Positions 39,061 through 49,112 are shown, counted from the first letter of the stretch. The stretch: 64,000 nt of DNA from Closterium sp. NIES-65 (GCA_948144175.1 CANXME010001443.1:186001-250000), one strand, 5' to 3'. The notes: generated by a model not told the origin, from the letters alone. Numbers and translations: made by a program.

Positions 39061-40400
39061 GAGGCTCCCGCTAGTAAGACTGCTGTGACGAGGCACCCAT
39101 AGGACCTCCAGCAGACACAATACTCCTAGGCTCAGCACCCCCAGACTTAGTACCCTCCGGCTCACCACCCCCAGGCTCCGCACCCTCACGCACAGCACCC
39201 CCAGTCTCCGCACCTTCAGACTCAGCACCCCCAGGCTCCGCACCCTCTGGCTCAACAACCCCACGCTCCTCACTCGCAAGCTCAGCAACCCCATGCTCTG
39301 CACTCGCTGGCTCAGAACCCCCAGACGCAGCACCCCTAACAACACCACCCCCAGCAGCACTAGAGTCTACAGTGATCTTGACAAGCTCAGCCAAGGGGAG
39401 TGGGTCTACCTGAGACACACCTGAGGGAGCAGGACCTTGAGGGGGGAGGGGGTCTACCAGAGGGTGACCTGGAGCGAGGAAGAGGGGCAGTGCGGTAGGG
39501 GAAGAGACGGTAAAAGGGAACCGGCTCATCAAACGTGACATCCTGAGAGGGCAGGACACGGCGCGTGGTGGGGTGGTAAAACTGCCAGCCTGGCGCGTCA
39601 GAGGGAAAGTTAAGGAAGACACAGGGAATGGTATGGGAGGAGAGCTTGTCCGCAGAGGTATCGCGGACAAAGGCACGAGAGCCCCAGACCCGGAACACCG
39701 ACGCATCGCCGACCTTCCCTGTCCAACGGAGTGTAGGCTGGGTCCCCGGCAAGGAGACACGGGGCCAGAGGTTGAGCTGATGTGCAGCATAAACGGACCG
39801 CAAGCGGCCACAAAAAATGCAGAGCAGCCGCATGGATCATGGAGGTACGAGCCACCTCCATGACTAAGCCAATGCGGCGCTCAGCAATCCCATTTTGCTG
39901 CGGGGAGGCCTGAAGCATGAATGACTAGAGGATGCCCTCCCCACAACAGAAGTCCCGCAAGAGGTCGGAGGAGAACTCACCACCTCTGCCAGAGTGCAAA
40001 CGCAGGATAGGAAGGTCCTGGCGGAACCGCTCGTGGAGCTGGAGACAGACAGCGCGGATCTAAGGGATCAAAACATCAGGGACCTCCCCCTTCCCGTGCA
40101 AGGGGAAGACCGTAGCGTAAAACGTATAATCGTCAATAACCAGCAAAAAGTATCGCTCGCCGCCCTGTCCATTAACAAGGGCTGGGCCCTACACGTCCAT
40201 GTGGAGAGTCTGCAAGGGATCAGTCGTTGGGGGAAACGAGGAGGAGTGAGGAGCGGCGCACTCCCGCCCCTCGACGCAAGGAAGGCAGGGAGGGGCAGGC
40301 GAGGGCGGGAGGGGAGGCAGAGACCTGGGAAGACCAGAGACTAGGAGGCGGGAGTGCATGCCACGGAGGCGTGTCAGGGTGGGGGTGACCAAGGCGATGG
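39061..40400 (-). pseudogene. integrase and first linker half (H)
   Basis: Pieces: pre-integrase end (LPPLPPSPAPPCLPCVEGR, thus the CxxC), HMDV at about 40195, then QASPQQNGIAERRIGLVMEV (Glu), a frameshift around 39810, AAHQLNLWPRVSLPGTQPTL, FRVWGSRAFVRDTSADKLSS, VLPSQDVTFDEPVPFYRLFP, another shift, then LVDPLPPQGPAPSGVSQVDP and GGAEPEG-type pentads. At least three frameshifts and stops; clearly dead. Confidence 0.75.
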
Positions 40401-41260
40401 TGCCAAAGGAGAGTCTGGTGCGACAGGAGGCGACACAAGCAGCGGGCTGCTACCTGACCTGACGCGGACACCTCACCAATCGCAGCTACCTGAGGAGGCT
40501 CAGTAGTCAGTGTGTACATACTCGACCCAGGCTGACGGGTGAACGTGGCCAGGTGATGGCCCGACCGTGTACACATGCAGATCGACACACGCTGACCCCC
40601 AAGAGTGGTGGTAGTGACCATCGCATCCTGGAGGGCTGCAGTACTCACCAAGTTTGTAGAGAACGAGGGGAGGTGAAGACCCGACAGTTAGCCTGACAGA
40701 ACTGCTGGACACGGGAGAACAGCGGAGGAACGTGCAAGAACCGGTCCCCCTAAGGGGTCAGCCAGAGTGACTGCAACCGCTGTAGGGAGTGGTGTGACTG
40801 TGGTACTGTCGCGAAAGAAATAGCGAGAAGCACCTGAGTCAAGAGTGAAGGTGTGCAAGGCCTCAGCAGGCGCGGTACCAGAGAGAGCAGACCCACTAGC
40901 ACCTAGAGGAGCAGCCTCTATACCTGGGTCGGGCGGCACACACAAGTAACAGTCACCCTCAGCACTAGCAGTCAAAGTATACATGCCTGCAAGGATAGCG
41001 TTATAGTTAAGAGCAAATACATCCACATCATTTATAAGCAGCTCTAGCCAGCAGGGGAGCTCAGCCTCATCGCCAAACTCTGTGTGCCAGGCGTCGTCAA
41101 GGCGGGAGAAGCAGAGGTGCTGTGTGTGACCAACCTTCCCGCATATCTGACGAGCACGGTCACCTGTGCGAATGACGTACGCGCAGCGAACACTACTCCT
41201 AGACGCCCCACACTGAGCAAACCACTGACGAAGCTACTAGGGCATAAGGGTCTCGCGCGG
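40401..41260 (-). pseudogene. zinc knuckle, protease and pre-integrase (H)
   Basis: The knuckle at about 41215-41135 reads RCAYVIRTGDRARQI, Cys-GKVG-His-TQHL-Cys, then FSRLDDAWHTEFG: a normal CX4HX4C second half with the first Cys 14 residues upstream instead of three. The protease (41026-40688) has TLDSGASRYFFRDSTTVTPL, the active-site Asp in DSGA, then AVTLADPLGGPVLARSSAVL. The pre-integrase part has LLWHHRLGHP at about 40400. Stops near 41040 and 40687 and a 40640-40500 frame change inactivate it. Confidence 0.78.
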
Positions 41261-41263
41261 ACG

Positions 41264-42069
41264 CTACTGGTGCTGCCTCTGGCCAGCGCCAGAACCTCCC
41301 CTCTGACCGGTTCCAACCCGACCCCCACCACTCTTGCCTCTCTTGCCCTTGCCGCTGCGGCGCCTCCCACAAGGAGCAGACGCAGTCCCGACCTCCTCAG
41401 CACGAAGGAAGTCAACAGCAGCAGAAGAAGCGATAGAGGGGACAAGGAGGGAGGGGCAACACCCCTCAAAGAAGGGAGTGCGAGGAAAGCCACGAGAAGC
41501 ACCTATAGCGACTATGCTGGTTTCAGCTGCAAGGAGGTCCTTGACTGCGCAAAGAGAGTCAGGGAAACGGGTGACAATGAAATAGAGAGTGATGTATATG
41601 GGTGGGGGGTTCTTGTCTAGAAAATTGGTTGGAAGGGCGGCGCGATAGCGAGTGTCGCTAGTGCGAAGGTGGGTGATGAGGTCATCGACTGTGGCAAAGG
41701 TTGAGTGCTCGGGAAAAAGGTAGGGCAGTATAAGACGGCCGAGAGCAGCAGTGGTAGGGGAGGAGAAACAAGTGACTACAGCGTCGAACAGTGCTTTGGC
41801 AGTCTTGTGCTGGCCAAAATGCACGCGTTCGGCTAACGGCAGGTGGTTGCGAACGGCTGGCGAGCAGTAGCGTCACGGGTAAGACACTGTGAGCGAGTCG
41901 CACTGTCAGCTGTCTTGGGAGGAGCGAGAGAGGCCCCAGACATGTGGTCAAACAAGGAGACATCGTCCCTAGACTCGCTCTGTAGGTACAGCTGTAAGTT
42001 GCCTAGCCAGGTCTCAAACTGGATCGGACAACCCTCAGGATCAAAGGTGAGAACACAGGGAGAAGCCAT
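41264..42069 (-). pseudogene. copia gag capsid (H), one frameshift
   Basis: Gag forms the virus-like particle that packages element RNA. It starts MASPCVLTFDPEGCPIQFET, WLGNLQLYLQ, LFDHMSGASLAPP and TRSQCLTRDATAR. A frameshift near 41840 leads to the second frame (from 41824): HFGQHKTAKALFDAVVTCFS, LILPYLFPEHSTFATVDDLI, TLYFIVTRFPDSLCAVKDLL, IVAIGASRGFPRTPFFEGC and a basic tail GRRRSGKGKRGKSGGGR that would bind RNA. A segment between VKDLL and AAETS is shorter than in B1 and J (deletion). It ends out of frame with the knuckle. Confidence 0.82.
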
Positions 42070-42079
42070 AGCAGGCAGA

Positions 42080-42715
42080 GTAGGTTGGCGCGCGAATAGT
42101 AGGGTGACGCGCGGGCACTAGGGAAGCGCACAGGGCAGGGCGGGTTGGCGCACGGCCAAGGAAGGGCGGCGCGTGGCCAAGTCAGGTTGGCGCGTGGACA
42201 GGGCAGGGCGGCATGGCGTCCAGCAGAGCGACGCGCGGGCAGGGCAGGCAGAGCGGCGCAGCGGCTAGCAGGGCGGCGTGCAGGCAGGGCAGGGCGGCGC
42301 GGCGGCCATCAGGGCGGCGCTCGTGCAGGGCAGGACGGCGTGGCGGCCAGCAAGATGGCGTGGCGGCCAGCAGGGCGGCGCGCGAGCAGGACAGGGCGGC
42401 GCGACGGCCAGCAAGGCGGCACGCGGGAAGGGCAGGGCGGCGCGACAACCACCAGGGCAGCGCGCGGGCAGGGCAGGGCAGCGCGCGGCCAGGAGGGCGG
42501 CGCACGGGCAAGGCAGGGCGGCGCGGCGGCCAGCAAGGCGGCGCGCGGGCAGGGCAGGGCAGCGCGCGACCAGGAGGGCGGCGCGACGGGCAGGGCAGGG
42601 CGGCATGGCAGCCAGCAGGGCGGCGCGACGGGCAGGGCAGGGCAGCGCGTCTAGTGGGGCAGCGCGACGGGCAGGGTAGGGCACTACGAACAGGGTAACG
42701 TGCTACGGGCATGGA
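42080..42715 (-). repeat. H leader, GC-rich repeats
   Basis: Irregular array of GGCAGGGCAGGGCGGCGCGCG-like words (split here: GGCAGGGCAGGGCGG, GCGCGCGG) and GGCGGCCAGCAGG, units of about 32-40 bp. Open frames on both strands are artefacts of the repeat. Confidence 0.75.
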
Positions 42716-42722
42716 ACTTTTC

Positions 42723-42771
42723 GGTGGGCCCTAAAAAAAACGGTCCTGGAACAGGACCTGCTATGAAACCA
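42723..42771 (-). promoter_or_regulatory. H primer binding site and adjacent hairpin
   Basis: In sense orientation TGGTTTCATAGCAGG, then GGTCCTG-TTC-CAGGACC (7-bp stem), a T-run and AGGGCCCACC. The hairpin and the GGGCCCACC box match those of B1, B4 and J. The LTR that should abut the PBS at 42772 is gone. Confidence 0.75.
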
Positions 42772-42949
42772 TATGAAACCATCATCACCTCTCTTCTCAG
42801 GCCAAAACCCCATCATGCCATATGAAACCACATTTTACCAATGAATACCCCACCAAATCCCATCACACCACACCTCATGACACAGCATCACACCTTGCGA
42901 AAATTATCCGTGTACTTCTTGTCAGCATATCTGGGATTGCGGGACTCCT

Positions 42950-43860
42950 GGGGGTATTGCCTCATGGCCTCTTGCACCAGCAGCGTGTGACCCTCAGCCA
43001 TTCGGATCCGCTGGCAGCTAGGCAGCTGGGTGGGTGACGCGGGGGGAAAGGTGGTGGGGAGGTTGTCAGGAGAGGAGGCATCGAGATTGCCTCACGAAGT
43101 TCGAGCGGGAAAATCCTCCTCTCCCTCCCGGCCTCATGCACCAGCAGCCTGTGACCGCAGCCCATTTGGATCTGCTGGCAGCCAGGCAACAGGGTGGAAG
43201 ATGGTGGGGAGGTTGAAAGGAGATGAGGCATCGAGATTGCAGACTTTTGAGTTGACTCAAAACGCAGCAGTTCCGGCGTGAAAATTATCCTCTCCCTCCC
43301 GTGGGTACTGCATCATTGCCTCGTGCACCAGCAGCCTGTGACCGTCACCCATTTGGATCCGCTGACAGGCAGGCAGGTGAGGGTAGTGGTAGTGAATACA
43401 TGGAGAGGAGACATCATAGTAACCGTAAGAGTCTCCCGTAAAGATGATTTATTCTTCCCTCTTCCGTAGGGAGGAGAAGAGAGGAGGAAGAAGGAGAGGA
43501 GAGGAGAGGAGGAGAGGAGGAGAGGAGGAGAGGGGATGAGGAGAGGAGGAGAGGAGAGGAGGAGGGGAAGGAGGAGAGGAGGAGAGGAGATGAGAGGAGG
43601 TGAGAAGAAGAGGAGAGGAGGAGAGGAAAATGGGAGGAGAGGAGGAGAGGAGAGGAGAGGAGGTGAGGAGGAGAGGAGGAGAGGGAGATATGAAGCTCCA
43701 TCAGACACTTATTTTTAAGTTTTAGTGGCCTTTTCCGTGGGTACTGCCTCGTGGCCTCCAGCGGCGGTGGCGGCAGAAACAGCAGCAGTAGCAGCAGCTT
43801 GTGACCCTCGTCCAATCTGATCGGCTGACGGCCATGACAGCTGGGTCCTTCCTAAACCCT
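42950..43860. repeat. segmental tandem repeat, four diverged copies
   Basis: Blocks containing CACCAGCAGCCTGTGACC, ATTTGGATC(C/T)GCTGGCAG and GGTGGGGAGGTTG recur at about 42970, 43137, 43325 and 43790, spaced 165-190 bp before the GAGGAG tract intervenes. Two copies also share GAGGCATCGAGATTGC. In the fourth the CAGCAG run is expanded. No conserved reading frame or family motif is seen. It may be old duplicated unique DNA. Confidence 0.6.
43457..43690. repeat. GAGGAGA microsatellite
   Basis: About 230 bases of nearly pure GAGGAGAGGAG sequence, purines on the plus strand. It interrupts the segmental repeat. Open frames are artefacts. Confidence 0.9.
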
Positions 43861-44042
43861 GGCAAAGATTTTATGGTACACCTGTATCTCCGTGCGAATG
43901 AGTTTTGAGGCGCCTCATAAACCCTGACAAACACAGTATGGCATACCTGTACGTCTGGGTGCATGAGCAGCACAAGGAGGTTCTGCAGGTCAACAAGAGT
44001 CATGCGATTCTTGGAAGAGACCCACCTGTCATGGCATTCACC

Positions 44043-44175
44043 AACATGCCGTGCCATGCCATGCCATGTCATACAACCCTATGCCATGCCATTCCGTGAG
44101 ATGCAATACCAATCCATCACCAACATCCTATGCCATGCCATGCCATGCACCAACATGCCATGCATGCCATGCAGC
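44043..44175. repeat. CATGC pentamer repeat
   Basis: Interrupted runs of CCATG/CATGC (for example CCATGCCATGCCATG) just upstream of gypsy K. A short pure run of the same pentamer occurs at 55399-55421, after the PHD pseudogene. Confidence 0.85.
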
Positions 44176-44202
44176 GCACTCATTGCATGACAATCATTAT
44201 GT

Positions 44203-44493
44203 TGTCACATTTGTATGAATGTGAAGGGTAAGGGGAAGAGGAAGGGAGGTGTACATATTGTATAAATTGTACATAGCGAGTTAGCGAAGGCGAGGATGGG
44301 AGGCGAGGGGTCAGATGGAACTTCATGAGGCGAAGGGAGGGGTGGGTTGCTGAGCCGAAGGGTCGGAGGGTTGCGAGGGAGGGAGTGAGGCGGGGCTTAC
44401 CTAAGCAAGGGGATGGCAGCAAGGATCGGCAGCAAAACGAGGCAGGGGTAGGAAGGAAGGCAACTACAGCGCCAGCTATGGATAGGTGTACGA
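44203..44493 (+). repeat. K 5' LTR, start certain, end not resolved
   Basis: TGTCACATTTGTATGAATGT begins here and again at 52203; the match extends to about TACATA(T/C)TGTATAA and then the 3' copy is truncated. The LTR therefore starts at 44203, but its end and the PBS cannot be fixed from one copy. A CA at about 44524 (GTGTGTGCA) is a candidate end. Confidence 0.6.
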
Positions 44494-45561
44494 GTGCATG
44501 CTTGTTTGCTTTCGTGTGTGTGCAGGATTGCTCCAAGAAGCCAGCTGGATCTGGATGATAGCAGCTGGAGGTACAGTAGCAAGGGGTGGGAGAGTAGGGT
44601 AAGAAGCAGCACGGCTGCAAGTCTGCTCGTAGTGGTTCATAGCCCCTATGGCTCTTGGATCCGGGAGCTCTTGGATTGGGCAGAGCAAAGAAGGCCGGGG
44701 GAGAGAGATCCCACAAAGCGATTCTTGGAGATGCTACGTGATCAGTTCCCGTTGCAGACATCGGAGCGGGTCGTCGAATTTCGAGACTTCAAATGGAGGA
44801 CGGGAGAATCCCTCTTGGCATATTATGGGCGGTTGGTGGAGCTCGGGGAGGACATGAACTGTGTGGATCAAGGATGACTCGTCAGCAAGTTTCTCAATGG
44901 TCTGAACTATGAGCTGCAGCGGGACGTACAAGTGAAGATCTTCGAGATGGGGGCAACGGCAACGCTGAGAATTGAGTACGAGACGGCAAAAAGGGTGGAG
45001 ACCGGCCGTCGGCTGTTTGAGGTGGAACGGACGAGTGAAAGGTCAGCGGAAAGGCGGAGTCCGGCATGGAGTGCGAGCCCTGTGGAGTTTGAACGGCCGC
45101 CAAGGGGACTTGCGGACACGAGGAAGTGTCATAACTGCGGCAGGGGCGGGCATCTGCGGCAAGACTGCCGCAACCCACCCGCATGCTCCATCTGCGGCAC
45201 GGAGGATCATCTGAGGATGGACTGTCCGGAGGCGTCTACGTGCGGAAAATGCGGAAGGAAGGGTCACGGAGAGCGGGACTGCTACTCGCGCCGAGGGGAG
45301 CCAAACGATAAGGGGGAAGTTGAAGAGATGCGGGCGGAGATCGAAAGGTTGCGCGCCCAGTTGGAGGAACAAGAGAAGGGAAAGGAGAGAAGGCCGGCCA
45401 TGGTGGCGAGGGAAGAAGAGGAGGAAGAAGGGAGCGAGGAAGAATTCTGCCTGATGGCCAGGCCTGCCAGGGAAAGAGACGAGTTGGGCCTGAGGCCGAG
45501 GGAGAGGTCTTGCGACCAAGGACCGAAGGACCACAGGAGCAGGGGCCCAGGCGGCAGGTAG
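44494..45561 (+). pseudogene. gypsy gag with three CCHC zinc knuckles (K)
   Basis: Gag would assemble particles and bind the RNA. The frame is open from 44494, though similarity to capsid starts only about 44645 (LDWAEQRRPGERDPTKRF, LEMLRDQFPLQTSERVVEF, LLAYYGRLVELGEDMNCV), so the true start is unsure. A TGA at 44875-44877 (probably Arg) interrupts it; the same frame resumes with LVSKFLNGLNYELQRDVQVK. Three knuckles follow: CHNCGRGGHLRQDC, CSICGTEDHLRMDC and CGKCGRKGHGERDC, then a charged coiled region (VEEMRAEIERLRAQLEEQEK). It ends at 45561, overlapping protease by 52 bases in the -1 frame, a common gag-pol arrangement. Confidence 0.85.
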
Positions 45562-46112
45562 GGGAGGCTAGAGAAGGGATACCGCCTCGGCGTCACCCGT
45601 TGGAGAGGCTGAGCTGTGAGGCGTCAGTGTTAGTGGCAGAGAAAGGGTATATCACGGTAGGGGGACTGCCGGTGAAGCAAGCCATCATCGACACGGGCGC
45701 ACATCCAATGCTGATAGGGAAGTGGTTGGCGGAGCAGCTACACCTGGACAGGCCGGAGAGGCAAATAGCAGAGGGAGTGCTGTTAGTGACGGCGGAAGGC
45801 GGAGGGACAAAATGGATGCCAAAGACGCGGGCGACGGTCGAGATCATGATCAGGCGGGGAAGTCCAGAAGAATGTTCGGCGAAGCTGCAGTGCGGTATCT
45901 CACCATTAGAAGACTACGATTTGCTCTTGGGAGTCGAGTTCCTCTACAGCATCGGCTCGACTATGTGCATGTGGGAGGAGAAGCTGATGTACAGAGTGAT
46001 GTACTAGGAGTATGATGGTCGCCTGGCGGAGCTACTCGTGCGTTTCATTCGTCGTGAGCCGCGAGGGGCCTACCAGGCTGAAGTGAAGATGGCAGAGCAG
46101 GAGCTGGGGTGA
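45510..46112 (+). pseudogene. gypsy aspartic protease (K)
   Basis: A retropepsin that would cleave the polyproteins. ASVLVAEKGYITVGGLPVKQ leads to the active site AIIDTGAHPMLIGKWLAEQL (DTGA), and the second hairpin has YDLLLGVEFLYSIGS, where ILG(M/V)(D/E) is the family pattern. A TAG at 46005-46007 is most likely a former Gln (MY-stop-EYDG). The frame continues as EYDGRLAELLVRFIRREPRG to a TGA at 46110-46112 and then into the methyltransferase. Confidence 0.83.
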
Positions 46113-47435
46113 ATGAACTGGGAAGAGGTGGAAGAGGAGAGGCAGTACCGTGACTGGCACCGACAACAGTGGGGGGAAAGCGGGAGCCTGTGGCAACTAC
46201 ACATGGACAGCAGGGTGTTCCAGAAGCCGATCGTGCTCCTAGAGTTATTCGGCGGCATCAGCACGGGGTTGGCAGCAGTGCTAAAAGCTGGACTGCGTGT
46301 GGAGAAATACATCTACGTGGACAATGACGACGCGGCAAGCTCCATGTCTTAGCACCACATCAAGAAGCTGGAGGAACGCTATCCCTCATAGCTGTATGAG
46401 GGAGCGGTGGAGCGAGGTGCGGAGTGGGCCTGTCATCGCGTGGAGGATGTAAAGGAAGAGGCGCTAGCCCGCTGGGGGCACGTTAATTTGGTGATAGCAG
46501 GCTAGGAATGTCAAGGCATGTCGCGGGCCGGAGAAGGAAGAGGGATGAGTGATGAAAGGAGCAGGCTGTTTAGAGAGCTGATCAGGATCCTCAAGCTGAT
46601 CAAATGAAAGCAGGGAGAAGTGGCGTACATCTTAGAGAACTTGGACACCAGGGATGATGAGAGGGAGGCGGTCAAGCTAGCGGAAGAAGAGATCAGAGGA
46701 AAGCTGGGGGCAGGAGTAGCATGGGATGCTGCGCAGAATGGAAGCCAAACCCATCGCACACACAGATACTGGCAGAACATACTACCGGAAGCGATCCTGC
46801 AGTACGAGCTGTCAATGATGGAGCGACCACGGCCAAGGCTGGTGGCTGACATACTAGAGCCCGCGTAGATTCCGGCGCCGGTACGTCACCCCGATCATGA
46901 GACTCAGTACCCCTGCAACAAGGCGGGGAGGCCACGGCAGGGGTGGCCGACGCTGGTAGTGTACGAAGGGGCAGAGGGCGTCAGGATGAGGGGCGAAGTG
47001 GAGGGTCCAGGGATGGTGTGTGACCAACTGAGAGGGGTGTGGGAAGAGCCGACTGCGCTGGAACGTGAGTTGGCTATGGGCTTCATGGCAGGAGCAACGG
47101 CAAGCACAGAGGTGACAGAGGGACAACGGAGGAGGGCGCTGGGAAGGGCGATGAGCCTCAACGCACTACACTGGCTGGTGGGCATGCTGGACAGACACTT
47201 GGGGCGGAACCGACTGGAGCGGCGAAGACATCACGTAGCCAGGGCGGAGCCAAGGACACGAGAAGATGAGATAAAAGAGGAAGAGGCAGAAATCCTGCTT
47301 GATCATTTGGAAAAGGAGGCATGGGAGATGAGGAGAAAGGGAGTGCCGCAGGAGAAGAGGGTAGAAAGGCTAAACGACCATCAGAGGGTTCAAGGGCGGT
47401 ATCCAGATCAGGAGGAAGAGGAAGAGGAGTGGTAG
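46113..47435 (+). pseudogene. C5-cytosine DNA methyltransferase domain inside gypsy pol (K)
   Basis: These enzymes transfer methyl from S-adenosylmethionine to cytosine C5. Motifs in order: I, LLELFGGISTGLAAVLKAG (about 46229-46285, cofactor loop); II, VEKYIYVDNDD; before IV, ARWGHVNLVIAG; IV, ECQGMS with the catalytic Cys at 46509-46511; RSRLFRELIRIL; VI, AYILENLDT (Glu at 46635-46637); VIII-like, SQTHRTHRYWQNILPE; X-like, TALERELAMGF then RRRALGRAMSLNALHWL (about 47060-47180). Motif I and the THRxHRYWxNxLP block resemble the DNMT3/DRM-type de novo enzymes more than DNMT1 (inference). Stops: TAG 46350, 46389, 46503, 46866, 47433; TGA 46605. The frame is shared with protease and RT and never shifts. 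Motif IV has ECQ where PCQ/PCN is usual. Confidence 0.85.
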
Positions 47436-47726
47436 GAAGGAGAACCGGAGATGGATTGGGACTCAAAGCAGGAGGAGGACCCTACGGAGAGGTGGATTCC
47501 GGATCTGAATGAAGTCTTTTTGGGGCCCAGTCGGGCATACATGGCAAGTCGGGCACAGGATGCAGTGGAAAGGTAGGGACCAGGAACAGAGGAAGAAGGG
47601 AGAGCAACAGATCAGCCTGAAGGACCGGACGCAGCCGGGGAAGCAGAGATGGGAGAAGGACCAAGGGAAGTGGAGGTCGTAGCGCAGCCACAAGGACAGG
47701 AGACTCGCTGGGACATAGGCTGAGCC
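47436..47726 (+). pseudogene. spacer between methyltransferase and RT (K)
   Basis: Same frame, acidic and Gln/Glu-rich (EGEPEMDWDSKQEEDPTERW, WIPDLNEVFLGPSRAY), with TAG at 47574-47576 and TGA at 47721-47723. The sequence WIPDLN...FLGPSRAYM just before RT is probably a linker. I recognise no domain. Confidence 0.6.
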
Positions 47727-48981
47727 ATGCATGGGGAGACGGCGCCGAGATTGGAGGCAGTGCTACGACAGCATGCAGCCGCATTCGCACACACACTGCA
47801 GCAGTTGGGGAAATGCGTGACCAGCACCATGCACCTACCTTTGACGAGCGAGGTACCGGTGTATCAGAGGAGGAGGAGGATGAGCCCGCAAGACATCAGC
47901 ATCTGCACGGAGAAATGCCAGGAGCTTCTGGCAGCAGAACTGATTCGACGGTCTTCATCAGACTATGCGGCGGCCACGGTGGTGGCAGCAAGGACTGACT
48001 TGACAGGCACAGTGCTATCTCGTCGCATGTGCGGAGATTATAGAGGATTGAATAAGGTGACAGCGACAGATAGGTACCCTATGCCAATGGCCGAAGAAAT
48101 ATTCGATCAGCTGCAAGGTAGCTGGGTTTTCTCTATGCTTGACCCACGGCAGGGTTTCAATCAGATACCAATAGCGGAGGAGGACAAGAAGAAGACAGCG
48201 TTCCATGGGCCAGATGGGCTATACAAGTGGAACTACATGCCATTTGGGCTGCGAAATGCATCGACGGTGTTTCAGCGAGTGATGGACGCGGTGTTAAGGG
48301 GAGTGAGTGGCGCGGCATGCTACATAGATGATGTCATCATCTTCAGCCCAGATGCGGAAAACCATGTGCGAGATGTGGAAGCGACTCTAACGGCAATTGA
48401 TGCAGCGGGACTGACCTGCCATCCGGGAAAATGCCGCTTTGGGCATGGCAGCATGGCTTACTTGGGATTCCAGGTGGCAGGAGGGGAGCTGAGCATTTAG
48501 AAGGCCAAGGTTGAAGTGCTGGATAGGGTGGAGAGGCCGAAAAACAGGACCAGCCTGCGTGCACTGCTAGGGTTTCTCAACTACTACCGCAAGTTCATAG
48601 AGGACTTCAGCAAGAGAGCAGCACCTCTGAATCAGTTGCTCAAGGAGGAGCAGAAGTGGCAATGGGAGGAACCGCAGGAGGCAGCATTGCGCGGCCTGAT
48701 GGAAGCGGTGAAGACGGGTGCAGTGCTGAAGCTACCAGATGGACAGCAACCGTTCACCCTCTACACTGAATGGAGCAGCGTGGGGATGGGGGCAGTGCTG
48801 CGTCACATGGACAAGGGAGTGGAGAAGGTCGTGGCCTTTGCTAGTAAGACATGCAGCCCCGCAGAGGCTAACTACTCGTCATACGAGGGGGAGGGACTGG
48901 CGGCGGTCTGGACAGTAGGGCACTTCAGGGTGTACCTGCAGGGGCGCCATTTCACCTTGGCAACAGACCATCAGCCATTGC
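47727..48981 (+). pseudogene. gypsy reverse transcriptase and RNase H start (K)
   Basis: RT reads LPLTSEVPVYQRRRRMSPQD, CGDYRGLNKVTATDRYPMPM, LQGSWVFSMLDPRQGFNQIP (first Asp region; LDPRQGF where the family has LDLxxGY), KTAFHGPDGLYKWNYMPFGL, ASTVFQRVMD, CYIDDVIIFS (catalytic YIDD, about 48320) and KCRFGHGSMAYLGFQVAGG. A TAG at 48498-48500 replaces Gln in ELSIQKAKVE. The connection RALLGFLNYYRKFIEDFSKR and RNase H (LYTEWSSVGMGAVL, KTCSPAEANYSSYEGEGLAA, FTLATDHQPL) follow to the N1 insertion at 48981. YTEWS has Glu-Trp where Thr-Asp-Ala-Ser is usual, so the first RNase H Asp is changed. Confidence 0.87.
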
Positions 48982-49112
48982 TGACAAAAGTTAGAAGAAA
49001 GAAAGAGGAATGAACTAGCAGAAATGGAGATACAAATAGCAAACCCTAGAAGGGTTGTACTCACTATAGAGCACCCCACTACAGGCTAGAACATAAGAAT
49101 AATATTCTGACA
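48982..49112 (-). repeat. N1 3' LTR (131 bp)
   Basis: Plus strand TGACAAAAGTTAGAAG ... ATAATATTCTGACA. Related to the CopB LTRs in the middle (CAAATAGCAAACCCTAGAAG). Confidence 0.88.

Larger units (their letters stand above)
37631..42771 (-). mobile_element. CopB-type copia H, 5' two-thirds
   Basis: A minus-strand element retaining PBS and hairpin (42771-42723), leader (42715-42080), full-domain gag with capsid (42069-41264), knuckle and protease (41260-40688), integrase and linker, and the N-terminus of RT, cut at 37631. Both LTRs are missing: where the 5' LTR should begin (42772) the sequence is unrelated. It shows the ancestral domain order that B1 and B4 have each partly lost. Confidence 0.82.

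Noticed and set aside
44494-44640. Authentic gag N-terminus MHACLLSCVC...
   Set aside because: It overlaps the likely LTR/leader, has no gag similarity, and the conserved part starts later; kept only as the open-frame limit.
46113-46352. Independent bacterial-type restriction methylase or host DNMT gene
   Set aside because: The frame is continuous with gypsy protease upstream and RT downstream, so it is part of the element.
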